Below are positions 35,814 through 45,529 of a DNA stretch of 64,000 bases, in pieces (position 1 is the first letter of the stretch; each line of letters opens with the position of its first letter). Under the pieces are notes generated by a model. The model did not search any database and was not told the DNA's origin. It worked only from the letters and a program-made list of their open reading frames with translations. Origin of the DNA: Verticillium longisporum (taxonomy: Eukaryota > Ascomycota > Sordariomycetes > Glomerellales > Plectosphaerellaceae). Both the position numbers and the translations under genes were made by a program. The stretch is taken from assembly GCA_019188255.1 (NCBI GenBank), contig JAETXT010000001.1, positions 4,464,001 through 4,528,000 of the forward strand, in the 5' to 3' direction.

Positions 35814-38336
35814 TCAAGGATCACAGCTGTCAGATGTGGCCGAGTCCTGTGCTGTCTGGCCATCTGTTCCGTTCCGCGGATTGCCAGTGAACAGGTTGCC
35901 TTGGTTGGCACCGCCCTTGTTTTGCGACGAAGATTGGGCTCGGCCACCCTGAACAGGACCTGGAGCAGCTTTGTTTCCCTTGCCACCGTTTGCGGGATCT
36001 GGCTGGCCTTGGAAACGATAACCGCCGCCTTGTGTGCCGTTCCGGTAAACTCCAGACTGATCCTCAATCTTTCCCTGGGCACCTTGCGTCTGACCGCTGT
36101 TGCCCTGAGCTTGACCGTTGATGTCCTTAGCCTGGCCCTGATTTCCCTGAGCCTGGCCCTGGCCACCTTGAGTCTGACCGTAGTTGCCTTGAGATTGACC
36201 GTTATTGTCCTTAGCCTGGCCCTGGCCACCCTGAGCTTTACCGTTGTTGCCCTTCGCCTGACCCTGGCCACCCTGAGTCTGACCTTGACCGTTGTTGCCC
36301 TGGGCCTGACCGTTCTTGTCCTTCGTCTGACCCTGGCCTTGACCGTTGTTGCCCTGAGCCTGGCCGTTGCGGTCCATAGCCTGGCCTTGGCCACCCTGAG
36401 TCTGGCCTTGACCGTTGTTGCTCTGAGCCTGACCGTTCTTGTCCTTCGTCTGACCCTGGCCTTGACCGTTGTTGCCCTGAGCCTGGCCGTTGCGGTCCAT
36501 AGCCTGGCCTTGGCCACCCTGAGTCTGGCCTTGACCGTTGTTGCCCTGAGCCTGACCGTTCTTGTCCTTCGTCTGACCCTGGCCTTGACCGTTGTTGCCC
36601 TGAGCCTGGCCGTTGCGGTCCATAGCCTGGCCTTGGCCACCCTGAGTCTGGCCTTGACCGTTGTTGCCCTGAGCCTGACCGTTCTTGTCCTTCGTCTGAC
36701 CCTGGCCTTGACCGTTGTTGCCCTGAGCCTGGCCGTTGCGGTCCATAGCCTGGCCTTGGCCACCCTGAGTCTGGCCTTGACCGTTATTGCCCTGAGCCTG
36801 GCCCTGGTTTCCCTGAGCTTGGCCTTGGCCACCTTGAGTCTGGCCTTGACCGTTGTTGCCCTTAGTCTGGCCTTGGCCACCTTGAGCCTGACCGTTGTTG
36901 CCCTGTCCTTGGCCCTGACCTTGACCGTTGCCTTGACCTTGACCGTTGCCTTGACCTTGACCGTTGTTGCCCTGCCCTTGGCCTTGGCCACCTTGAGTCT
37001 GGCCTTGACCGTTGTTGCCCTTAGTCTGGCCTTGGCCACCTTGAGCCTGACCGTTGTTGCCCTGTCCTTGGCCTTGACCGTTGTTGCCCTGCCCTTGGCC
37101 TTGGCCACCTTGAGTCTGGCCGTTGTTGTCCTTTCCTCGACCCTTCCCATGACCCTGACCTTGGCCTTGACCTTGACCCTGACCTTGGCCTTGACCGTTG
37201 TTGCCCTTAGCCTGGCCTTGGCCACCTTGAGTCTGACCGTTGTTGCCCTGTCCTTGACCCTGACCTTGGCCTTGACCGTTGTTGCCCTTAGCCTGGCCTT
37301 GGCCACCTTGAGTCTGACCGTTGTTGCCCTGTCCTTGGCCTCGACCTTGACCGTTGCCTTGACCTTGACCGTTGTTGCCCTTAGCCTGGCCTTGGCCACC
37401 TTGAGTCTGGCCGTTGTTGACCTGACCTTGGCCTTGACCATTGCCTTGACCTTGGGCACCTTGGGTCTGGTTGCCCTGTCCTTGGCCATCGCCAATAACT
37501 TCAAACTTGGTGCAGTCATCTTGCGCGCCTCGCTGAGCAACAGGCATGGCGACAGGCTGGTGGTTCGCGGTTCCGATCAGGGTGCAGACGCGGTACACGC
37601 CAGGCGGCAGACCGCCCGTGACGACGGCCTGCAGCAAGCCCTGGCCGTTCCCGGCGTCGTCGATGCCCTTGAAGAAGGCAAACAGCTTGGGGTCAGGCGG
37701 CGTCGTCGAGTCGAACGAGCCGATGGACTGGACGGTGACGGGGCAGTGGCCGATGATGTCGCCGCGGCTGTCGGGGTCCTGGGGCGCCGAGTAGTAGTTT
37801 GTCGTCGGGTTGACAAACACGCCGGCCTTGAGGTGGGCCACCTGGACGGAAATGGTGAACGTCGTCTCGGCGGGGATGGTCTTGCCCGGCTGCGGGTTCG
37901 TGATCATGGCCGAGATCATGTTGTCGACGCTGGGCAGCTTGCCCATGGGGATGCCGTTGCAGGACCCCGTCTTGATCTGGGCGCCATTGGTGATGGTCTG
38001 GCCCCGGCAGAAGTTGATAAAGTTGTCATTATCGCTGCGGTGCTCACGTCAGTATTTTTCTCCTTCTTCTTCTTTCGTTCGCTTGTCTGCTACAGAGTGG
38101 TTTGGGACTTACGTTGCGGACGGCGACTGTCCGGCCTTGGCGCCTGGGGTGCCCGGCTCCTGACCGGTACGACTACTGGCGCTCTGGATCAAGTCTTTTT
38201 GCAAGCAGTTTGGCTGGTTCTGCCGGGCGAATATATCTCGAGGGTGGTGCTTGATAGAGTTGTGCGTCGGGCCGAACAGAGAAGCCTCGATCAGGCCAGC
38301 TGATGCGAGGATCACGTAGATGGAACTAGCCAACAT
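35814..38336 (-). CDS. Secreted protein with conserved head and long Gly/Gln/Asn repeat tail
   Basis: Two exons: 38336-38113 and 38034-35814, with a 78-bp intron (GTAAGT...CGCAG), giving 814 residues. Residues 1-18 or so are a signal peptide (MLASSIYVILASAGLIEAS). Residues about 75-245 form a compact conserved head containing CRGQTITNGAQIKTGSCNG, MGKLPSVDNMISAMITNP, THL-like and GHCPVTVQS segments with several Cys. I recognise this as a domain of extracellular fungal proteins of unknown function. From about 250 to 720 the chain is almost only G, Q and N with scattered K, T, A and D (GQGQGNNGQTQGGQGQAKG-type), including four 41-residue repeats. The C-terminal 90 residues are more complex and contain no GPI signal. 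The tail suggests a hydrophilic, disordered or matrix-forming extracellular polymer; this is inference. A TATATAAG lies about 150 bp upstream of the start. Confidence 0.82.
36301..36792 (-). repeat. 123-bp coding minisatellite, four copies
   Basis: Exact period 123 bp (41 codons), with the word TGAGCCTGACCGTTCTTG restarting at 36424, 36547 and 36670 (TGGGCC variant at 36301). The copies are nearly identical, so the unit expanded recently by unequal exchange or slippage. Shorter 24-54 bp imperfect units occupy the rest of 36080-37480. Confidence 0.92.
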
Positions 38337-38484
38337 GATGTTGTGTTCGAAGTGGAAACAAAGAATGATTGTGAACAAACAAACCAAGCAGAAAATGAGT
38401 GAATGGAAAGAATGGAAAGAATGGAATCGACTGGGCTGAGATGACTTGGCGTCAATGGGGATACTGCCGAAGGCTTGGCTCGCA

Positions 38485-38492
38485 CTTATATA
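38485..38492 (-). promoter_or_regulatory. TATA box of the Gly/Gln-rich gene
   Basis: TATATAAG on the minus strand, 149 bp before the ATG. The position is suitable for a strongly expressed secreted-protein gene; not tested. Confidence 0.5.
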
Positions 38493-39361
38493 CAGAACAT
38501 GACGAGGGTGCTGGTGGGCCAGGTGCCAGGCCGATGGGACGTTTGACACTTACACCCTGACAGGATAGGGCCAGGAGGCGAGATGGTTTGACACTTGAGG
38601 CTTGCTCCCGAGGCAGGCTAGACTGCCATCTCGTGTATCCCTGAATGACGCGTAGCTACAGGGCGGAAGCTGAAGCCAGGGGGGGAGCTTGACTTCACGA
38701 CAACGGGCGCCATCGTGGACAGCGTAGCAGGCGAAGGGGGCGGCACGATGACTGCAGGAGTCTTGACTGCAGTGGTTCAGAGATGACCCAGCCGCCCGAT
38801 ACATGGGAAGATCCTTCGTGCACCAACGGGGGATCTGCCGAGCATGTTGCAGATTCGGGAAACTCCTTCAGATCAGGGGCGCATCCCGCTACCGTTGTAC
38901 CATGTACGGTCAATGGGGGGAGGGGGCCGACCGAATCGAGTAATTGAAGTCACCTCATTATGAGGCAGCCTTTTTCTGCTGATTTGGTGACATGGGGATG
39001 AAACGGTGCTGGTCGGACGACTGGCGTCTCAACCCCGCGAACTTGTTCTCTTTGTTCTCTACGGGTAATCGGCACTGGGATTGCGTCCATGGCACAGCAT
39101 GGGTTTGCAGGCATACGCGACTTCGACGCGCCCATTGGGAAAAGAGCAGTCGGCTTGCTCCGATCAATTCTTTCATGAATCGAAGAAAACCCTCCCTTGT
39201 CGTCTCACCCACAAACCTTGTGTGCCAGACTTCACTAGTCCAATCTCGCCAAAAGCCTCACTCGCGAAAAAAACAAGCCCCTAACCCCCTCTGCAACATT
39301 GTAGAGCAGGACACGCATTTTAGCAGTGTTTCTGCACCAAACCAAAAAAAAAAAACTACCA
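38493..39361. other. Divergent intergenic region
   Basis: Between the minus-strand Gly/Gln-rich gene and the plus-strand bZIP gene; must contain both promoters. A poly-A run of 12 ends at about 39356, six bases before the bZIP start. No additional coding frame was seen. Confidence 0.5.
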
Positions 39362-40602
39362 ATGAGCAACACGATCTTTCGCATCTTCAACCCTGGAGGT
39401 AGGCAGGTTTCTTCCCATCGTCCATGTCGGTCTGCATGAAATTGCTTTAACGTGGACTAACACGATAGCAACTGTAGCACCGAAGGAGGATCCCCTACAA
39501 AAGCGAAGAGGCCAGGTCCGCCGTGCACAACAGTGAGGTCTAGTCCCTGTCATGGCTTGTGTTGAACTCAGTTAAGATTATGCAGAGCCTATCGTGATCG
39601 GAAAGACAAGTACACTAAAGCGCTCGAGAAGCAGCTCGCAGAGACTCGATCAAGCGAAGCGAGATTAACACGCGAATGTGAGGACCTTCGTGCTGCTCTT
39701 GATCGAGCATCAGGCCTCCTTGCACAACATGGCATCCAAGCTCCCCTAGAGCTGCATCAGATCGGCTCCTCGGCCTTGGACCGCACGAGTCCCGGTCAGC
39801 GGGTTGTCGAAGCGCTTTCATCGCCCATGCTGTTCTCACCAGCGTCACTCGCTAAGCACCATCTGCCCGGCGGCCATGCGGCGCCAGCAACGTCGGTCGA
39901 AGACGATGGCAACCGCTCCACGCCAGGAGTAGCGCAGGGCAGCCCCCGCGTCTGTGAATGTGACCAAGTCACCATGGCCATGGAATTTGTGTTGAAGTGC
40001 GTTGCCACCCTGTCGCTCTCTTCTTGCCCAGCGGGCTCCAAGATGGACCACAAAGTCCTTTGGTGCAGAAGACGTGTGCCGAGAACTTGACCTTGGAGAC
40101 TGACCTGGATCCGTAGAGTTGAAGAGCCCTGTCTCGGTCATTTTCATGGCGATCCAGGGAAACCAGACGAGCCAAACGGACACGCCCTCACAACGTCGGC
40201 TCACCTGTTCTCTCTATCTGACGGCCTGCACTCTGCCAGTGCTCGGCACCCTCCCACAGCTTGTCCGTCTTTCCACAACGCGCCGACTGCGATCCTTGAA
40301 AGATTGCTGAACTTGGCTCCTGACCTGTCTAATGACGGTGAGATCACGCCCATTCAGGCGTGGAACAGTATTCGATCGCGGCCTCAATTTGGAGGAGTCG
40401 ACTTGCGTAAGCTTTGGGCGCTTGCTGAGGGGCTGCGAGACGCGGTTCAATGCCACGGGTATGTATTGGTAGCAAATTGGCGCCTCGCCCGATCGTTTGC
40501 CCGTGCTTGCTAACGGCCAGTGCCAGGTTTGGGGCCGTGGTCAAGACGCAGGTTTTTGAGAGGTTGGTGCACGAAAAGCTTGTACTGGGGCAATCGTTCT
40601 GA
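39362..40602 (+). CDS. bZIP-type transcription regulator, five exons
   Basis: Reconstructed from splice signals: exons 39362-39398, 39469-39532, 39586-39996, 40117-40458 and 40527-40602, all phases matching, giving 309 residues. All introns are GT-AG with CTAAC or CTGAC-like branch sites. The basic region crosses intron 2: QKRRGQVRRAQQ joined to AYRDRKDKYTKALEKQLAE, followed by a short heptad coiled coil (about residues 43-75). This is the layout of a filamentous-fungal bZIP class with a C-terminal conserved region (VTMAMEFVLKVEEPCLGH ... RPQFGGVDLRKLWALAEGL ... GFGAVVKTQVFERLV). The residue that is normally an invariant DNA-contacting Asn appears as Val. It likely acts in the nucleus; targets are unknown. 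It is divergent from the Gly/Gln-rich gene, so regulation of that neighbour is possible but unproven. The start Met is the only one before the basic region. Confidence 0.85.
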
Positions 40603-41137
40603 CGCAGTGCTTGGAGTCTTTGCTTGGAGTCTTTGCTTGGAGTCTACGGGTTTTACATATGCAATGCACGATGAAGTTCATGATGATGGCATTGTAGTTT
40701 TTGCATGTAGGAGATCGTAGATCAAACTAGACTTTGCCATCTTGGAATGCTGATCACAGTGTCTCAACTCAGCGATCGACAGGAAGCCCCAGTAGCTGTC
40801 GGCTCCCAGCAAGCTGGGCTGGGCGTGTAAGGTATGGAACGTAGGTAAGGTAAGGTATCTGGGTACTGTACCTAAGGTAAGCAAGAGAATGACAAAAAAG
40901 ATCACACTCCTTAGAGATGAGCTTACTTCGAACCGTTCAACTATATTTCATGTCAGTTTCAAACTAATGACAGTAGATGTTTCTTGAGAGTGCTGCTGGA
41001 TATCTAGTACGTAGAATCTCAGAGCATGGACTTGAGATGCGAAGGTATTGAGAGACTTCCGAAGTTAGAAGACTTTCTGGAGAAGACTTGTGTTTGGCGA
41101 TTTTGGAGTGCGCCTTAATCTGTCGCCCCCCTGCTAC
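40603..41137. other. Intergenic, bZIP 3' side
   Basis: Contains a short direct repeat of CTTGGAGTCTTTG near 40610-40640 and a GGTAAGGTA/CTGTACCTAAGG cluster at 40841-40882 like those elsewhere in the window. No gene seen. Confidence 0.5.
40841..40882. promoter_or_regulatory. GGTAAGGTA/TACCTAAGG palindromic cluster
   Basis: Same word family as at 4232, 11780 and 41190; here between the bZIP gene and POL12. Functional assignment rests on recurrence only. Confidence 0.3.
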
Positions 41138-41193
41138 GCTGCTCAGGTTAAGCTGCTCAGGTTAAGCTGCTCGGGTTAAGCTGCTCGGGTAAG
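41138..41193. repeat. 14-bp tandem repeat, four copies, in POL12 promoter
   Basis: Unit GCTGCTCAGGTTAA repeated four times, the last two copies with A to G at position 8. It ends about 180 bp before the POL12 start and runs straight into a TACCTACCACCTAGGTA palindrome at 41205-41221. Confidence 0.88.
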
Positions 41194-41246
41194 GTAGAGT
41201 AGAGTACCTACCACCTAGGTAGCCCGTAGTGGGGTTGGTGCACTTT

Positions 41247-41261
41247 ACGCGTCGGACGCGT
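41247..41261. promoter_or_regulatory. Tandem MluI cell-cycle boxes (ACGCGT x2)
   Basis: ACGCGT at 41247-41252 and again at 41256-41261, 113-127 bp upstream of the POL12 start. Known: in yeasts this motif binds MBF (Mbp1-Swi6 type) and drives DNA-replication genes at G1/S. Two copies with 9-bp spacing before a replication gene make the assignment likely here, although binding is not shown. Confidence 0.65.
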
Positions 41262-41373
41262 CTCGCCCGCCAATTCCTCTTCACCTTTCCAACTCCCCAT
41301 CGCCAGACCACACAACCACGGCCTCCCCTCAAAGTCCGTCAACACGCAACCGCCGGGCTTTCAACATCACATC

Positions 41374-43464
41374 ATGGCGGACGCAGAGTTGCAGGAGCGT
41401 TTTGGCTCCGGCCACGACCCGATCGAGCCAGATGTCATCAAAGAAATGCAGTCCATCATGCGCCTCTACGAACTCTCTGCCGAAGATCTCTACTACAAGT
41501 GGGAGTCCTACTGCATCAAGATGGAGATGGATGCGGCGAAAGTCACGCTCCCGCCTCTGCGAAACCTCAAACAGGATATTCAGGATGCCCTGGAGAAGAA
41601 CACCCGACAACAGACCCAGGTCAAGACAGAGAAGAGGGTGGGCGCGACACCAAGGGCAGCACGGGCTGGCGGTGATGTCTATGGCATGCTCGACGGCCTG
41701 TTGCCGAATACGCCTGCATCTGCGAGGAACAAGAACGCGAGCGCCAAGAAGAAGCCCTATGAGACGCCGTCCATGTCGAGGGTCAAGGGCGTGCCCGCCA
41801 GTTCGCCGGACTACAAGAGCAGTCCCATGAAGATGGAGGATCATGTCAACTCAATGCTACCGTGAGCGGCCGGTCCCTTGCTGTTTTTGATGGTCGTTCG
41901 TACTGACCAGCCAGACCATCTTCCTTCAACGACCGCCCAAACGCCGGCGAGATACTCGAAATTCTCAACGAGCACCTGCAAGCCCCCGAGGCACCCATCT
42001 GCCCCTACCCGGAATCCCGTATCAAGTTGACAGCCGCCTCCGACCAAAAGAAGCTCGCCTACAAGCCAATGGGCATGAAATTGTCCGAGGCATCGGAGAT
42101 CCTGGACGACAGGATAGACGACTTCATGGAGCTGGTCCAGAACCACCATCAGCTCGACCCCTCCGAATTCGGCAGCGCCGCCAACCAGAGCACCACACCC
42201 GTCATCGCAGTAGGCCGCATCGCCTCAGATTCCCCCGAGGGCAAGCTGAACGCTGCCTCCATAGTTCTCGAAACGTCACGAAGGACCGGCGGTGGCCAGC
42301 GGGTGCCCTTGAACATGGGCCAGAGAGGATTCAGCTTCTTCCCCGGCCAGATCGTCGCTGTCAAGGGCATCAACTCATCAGGCAGCGAGTTCTTGGTCGA
42401 AGACGTTCTCGATATCCCGCTCCTCCCCAATGCTGCATCCCTGCCAGCCACACTGGCGGCTCATCGCGAGAGGCTGCGGGGTGACCCAGATGCCATGGAC
42501 TCGGACTCGGACCCTGCGCCGCTGAACATATTGTTCGCTTCCGGTCCCTATACTGCCGACGACAACCTCGACTTTGAGCCTCTGCAAGCGCTCTGCAGCC
42601 GTGCTGCCGACACCTACGCCGACGCTGTCATACTCACCGGTCCCTTCATCGATGCTGAGCACCCCCTTATCGCCATGGGTGACTTTGACCTTCCGGAAGA
42701 CGCCGTCATCGACCCAGACACGGCCACGATGACCACTGTCTTTAAATACCTCTTTACCCCCGCGCTCAACCGCCTCGCTGCCGCAAACCCCGCAGTCACA
42801 GTACTTCTCGTGCCTTCCGTCCGCGACATGATCGACAAGCACGTGTCCTGGCCCCAGGACACTTTCGCCAAGAAGGACCTCGGCCTGCACAAGGCGATCC
42901 GCATCATCTCCAACCCCATGACTCTCTCCGTCAACGAGACGGTCATGGGCCTTTCCTCACAGGACGCCCTCTGGGAGCTGCGTCACGAGGAGGTTGTCGC
43001 CGGAAAGCCCAAGGACACCGTGTTGCTTTCAAGGCTCTGTAGGTATCTGCTCGAGCAGAGACACTACTTCCCGCTTTTCCCGCCGGCGGATCGGTCGAAG
43101 CTGCCAAAGACGGGCACAGAAGAGGGACTGCCGCCGGGAGCCATGCTGGATGTGAGCTACCTGAAGCTGGGCGAGATGGTCAACGTCAGGCCGGACCTGC
43201 TGCTGGTGCCGAGTTTCCTGCCTCCGTTTGCCAAGGTAAGCCTCCCGCGCTCCCTGCGCTTGATTGTCTGTTCTCTAACTTGCTAATGCGGCACAGGTCG
43301 TCGAGAGTGTGTTGGTCATCAATCCTGGAGTTTTGTCCAAGAGGCGAGGTGCTGGCACATACGCGCGCATGACGTTGTATCCGCCTTCAGGGCGTGGGGA
43401 TGCCGAGACCATGGTTAGCCATCAAGTGTTTGACCGAGCGCGTGTTGAGATTACCAAGATTTAG
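41374..43464 (+). CDS. POL12: DNA polymerase alpha subunit B
   Basis: Regulatory B subunit of the DNA polymerase alpha-primase complex, which lays RNA-DNA primers at replication forks and telomeres. Three exons: 41374-41861, 41915-43235 and 43297-43464, phases matching, 658 residues. The second intron has the branch site TTGCTAATG. The N-terminal 80 residues form the helical Pol alpha B N-domain (with DVIKEMQSIMRLYELSAEDL). A Ser/Pro/Lys-rich linker follows, then the OB fold (about 220-330, with GQIVAVKGINSSGSEFLVED) and the inactive calcineurin-like phosphodiesterase domain (about 370-650, with ILFASGPYT and DAVILTGPFIDAEHPLI). The protein ends at FDRARVEITKI, as in fungal orthologues. The gene is convergent with the MFAP1-type gene; the stop codons are only 139 bp apart. 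The length is normal for the family and nothing is missing. Confidence 0.95.
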
Positions 43465-43603
43465 CAAAAATGCACAAGGCATGTGACATGCCAATTTCTT
43501 TCCAGATTTCCAGATTACAATGACAAAGAACAAGATGGATGGTTGGGTATCAGGTATTAAATTTGTTGTTCCTGTGGCACGGCTACGCATGGCGGCCGCC
43601 GGC

Positions 43604-45112
43604 TCACCTGGAGTCTACCCGGCGCCGCTTGTCACTCTCGTGATGGCGGTTGCGATCTTGCGACGGACTGCGTTTCCTCCGGTCACGGTCGTCACGCGAG
43701 TCTCGCCGCCGCCGTGGTGATCCTGAGCGCGACCTGTGCCTCCGTCTGTCGTCATCACGGCTGCCGTCTCGCCTGCGGTAGCTGTCACCCCTGTCCCTGC
43801 TCCTGTCCCGGCGCTCTTCACGATCTCTCTGCGACCTCTCGCCGCTGGGCCTGTCGGGCGCCCTTGACGACCCACCACCCTTCCTTTCGCCCAGCGGAAT
43901 AGCGTTGGCGCCATTGCGGTCGTGCCGGGAGGCGTCGGGCCTAAATCTGTCGTCGACGTCGCCGTACCGTCCCGCATAGTTGCCGTCGCGATCGCCCCTG
44001 CGGTCGTTGAAGTCGCCCCAGCGTCCCGTGTCCTCTGACCGCAGGTCCTTGTACTTGGTTCCGCCCTTGCGTCCGAGCTTTGTCATGTCGCGCTTCTGCA
44101 GGTACTCGGGCAGCACGCTGCGGTCCTTGATCTCGTCGGCGAACCTGGCGCCGGCGAGGTCGCGCTTGTCGAGTCCCGCGGCAGCCGCCTCGTCGGAGAA
44201 GAAGACGCCCTTGTGGTAGTACTTTTGCATGAACCCCATCTTGCCTTTGCCGTCCTTCTCCTCCTTCTGCCTGGCCATCTTGTCGGCATCCTCGGCCTCA
44301 CGCTCCTCCGCCGTCAGCGCGTCCCGCCTCTCGCGCTCGGCAATCTCAGCCTCCCGCTCCGCCAGCCTGTCCCTCTCCCGCTTGACGCGCCGCAGCTCGC
44401 GCAGCCGCCACGCCGCCTCCTCAGCCGCAGGATCCACGCCGTCCTCCGTGTCGACGTCCGAGTCCGACTCGCCCCCGGCGCCCGGCCCCTCGGCGTCCTC
44501 CCAGTGCTGCCTCCCCGCCCTGCGCGCCGCGAGGTCCTTCTGGATCTGCTCCTCGACCATGGCGTCCCTCTCGGCGTCGCGCCGCGCCCGCTCGGCCGCC
44601 TGCCGCCGCTCCTCCTCCTCCTCGGCCGCCGGCGCCGTCGTCGCCGAAGGGCCACCGCGCTGGTTCTTCGGGATGAATTTCGGCCGCAGCATCAGCCGCC
44701 GCGGCGCCGCCTCCTCTTCCTCCTCGCTGCTGCTGCTCTCGTCTTCCTCGCTGTCTTCCTCGCTGACTTCGTCTTCGTCCTCGTCTTCCTCGGTCACGAA
44801 CCCCTCTTCCGCTGCGGCCTGCGCCGCCCTGTCGGCGGCGACGCGCGCCGCTTCCTTGGCCTGCGCTTCGCGGCGCCGCTGGTCGAGGTTCAGGCTGCCC
44901 AGGGCCGAAGAGGAGATGATCTTGCCGGCGGAGGGGGCCTTGGGGGGTGGCGGGATGGCGGCGGCGGCGGCGGCGGCGGCGTCATCGTCGTGGCCGGCGC
45001 CCTTGTCGTCGGCGTCCGAGTCGGATTCGGAGGAAGAGTCTGGCTGGTGGGCTTTGCCGGGCCGGTAGCGGGCTGGCTTGATGGGGTTCGCGGTCATGCG
45101 TTTTGGAGGCAT
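43604..45112 (-). CDS. MFAP1-type pre-mRNA splicing factor
   Basis: Nuclear spliceosome-associated protein (MFAP1/SPP381-like, a partner of Prp38 in the B complex). One exon, 502 residues, starting at MPPKRMTANPIKPARYRPGK, the usual conserved start; the frame continues upstream to 45364 but that part is repetitive and leader-like. The N-terminal half is acidic and low in complexity with an Ala run at about 46-51. A coiled, charged region at about 270-320 holds RLRELRRVKRERDRLAERE. The diagnostic MFAP1 core follows: GKMGFMQKYYHKGVFF at about 324-339, then AGARFADEIKDRSVLPEYLQ-like and LGRKGGTKYKDL segments. The final 110 residues are Arg/Asp/Ser-rich (RS-like), common in splicing proteins. It is convergent with POL12, with ALB1 in the same direction upstream. 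Confidence 0.9.
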   Translation of the reverse strand: MPPKRMTANPIKPARYRPGKAHQPDSSSESDSDADDKGAGHDDDAAAAAAAAIPPPPKAPSAGKIISSSALGSLNLDQRRREAQAKEAARVAADRAAQAAAEEGFVTEEDEDEDEVSEEDSEEDESSSSEEEEEAAPRRLMLRPKFIPKNQRGGPSATTAPAAEEEEERRQAAERARRDAERDAMVEEQIQKDLAARRAGRQHWEDAEGPGAGGESDSDVDTEDGVDPAAEEAAWRLRELRRVKRERDRLAEREAEIAERERRDALTAEEREAEDADKMARQKEEKDGKGKMGFMQKYYHKGVFFSDEAAAAGLDKRDLAGARFADEIKDRSVLPEYLQKRDMTKLGRKGGTKYKDLRSEDTGRWGDFNDRRGDRDGNYAGRYGDVDDRFRPDASRHDRNGANAIPLGERKGGGSSRAPDRPSGERSQRDREERRDRSRDRGDSYRRRDGSRDDDRRRHRSRSGSPRRRRDSRDDRDRRKRSPSQDRNRHHESDKRRRVDSR

Positions 45113-45277
45113 ATTGGGCGGGATGGGGGTTCGGGGTGGTGGGGGGTGGCAGGGTGAAGGCGTGCACGAGGTGGAAATGTTTTCGAGGTTGAGCTTGGGG
45201 ATTGATGTTTGGAGGTTCTGGCGCATCCCTGTTGAGGCCTTGGAGCTTGGTAGGTTTTGTGGGGACGCACCGTGAGG

Positions 45278-45352
45278 GGCTGACGGGCGCTGAAGGGCGC
45301 TGAAGAGGCTGAAGGGCGCTGAAGAGGCTGAAGGGCGCTGAAGAGGCTGAAG
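45278..45352. repeat. 19-bp minisatellite upstream of the MFAP1-type gene
   Basis: Three to four copies of a unit containing GCTGAAGAGGCTGAAGGGC, in the leader or promoter about 165-240 bp before the start codon. The open frame continues through it, which is why a longer N-terminus could be mispredicted. Confidence 0.85.
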
Positions 45353-45529
45353 AGAAGGCCTCAAGTGAACATAACCATGGCAAACATCGAACCTGGGGCA
45401 ATAAACAGACGGTCAACGGCTCCTCAGAGGCCTCACATCATGCAAGCCAAGCAGAATGCGTGAAATCATCTATTCGTAATGAAGAACGCCTGGACCCATG
45501 TCAAGTCCCCGTAACTAAAATCAGAGGTA

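Noticed and set aside
35805..38303. 832-codon plus-strand Leu/Ala/Val-rich open frame
   Set aside because: Exact antisense of the Gly/Gln repeat gene; the hydrophobic pattern is a by-product of CAG/GGT-type codons.
44213..45157. 314- and 279-codon plus-strand frames over the MFAP1-type gene
   Set aside because: Antisense of a GC-rich, charged coding region; no motif of their own.
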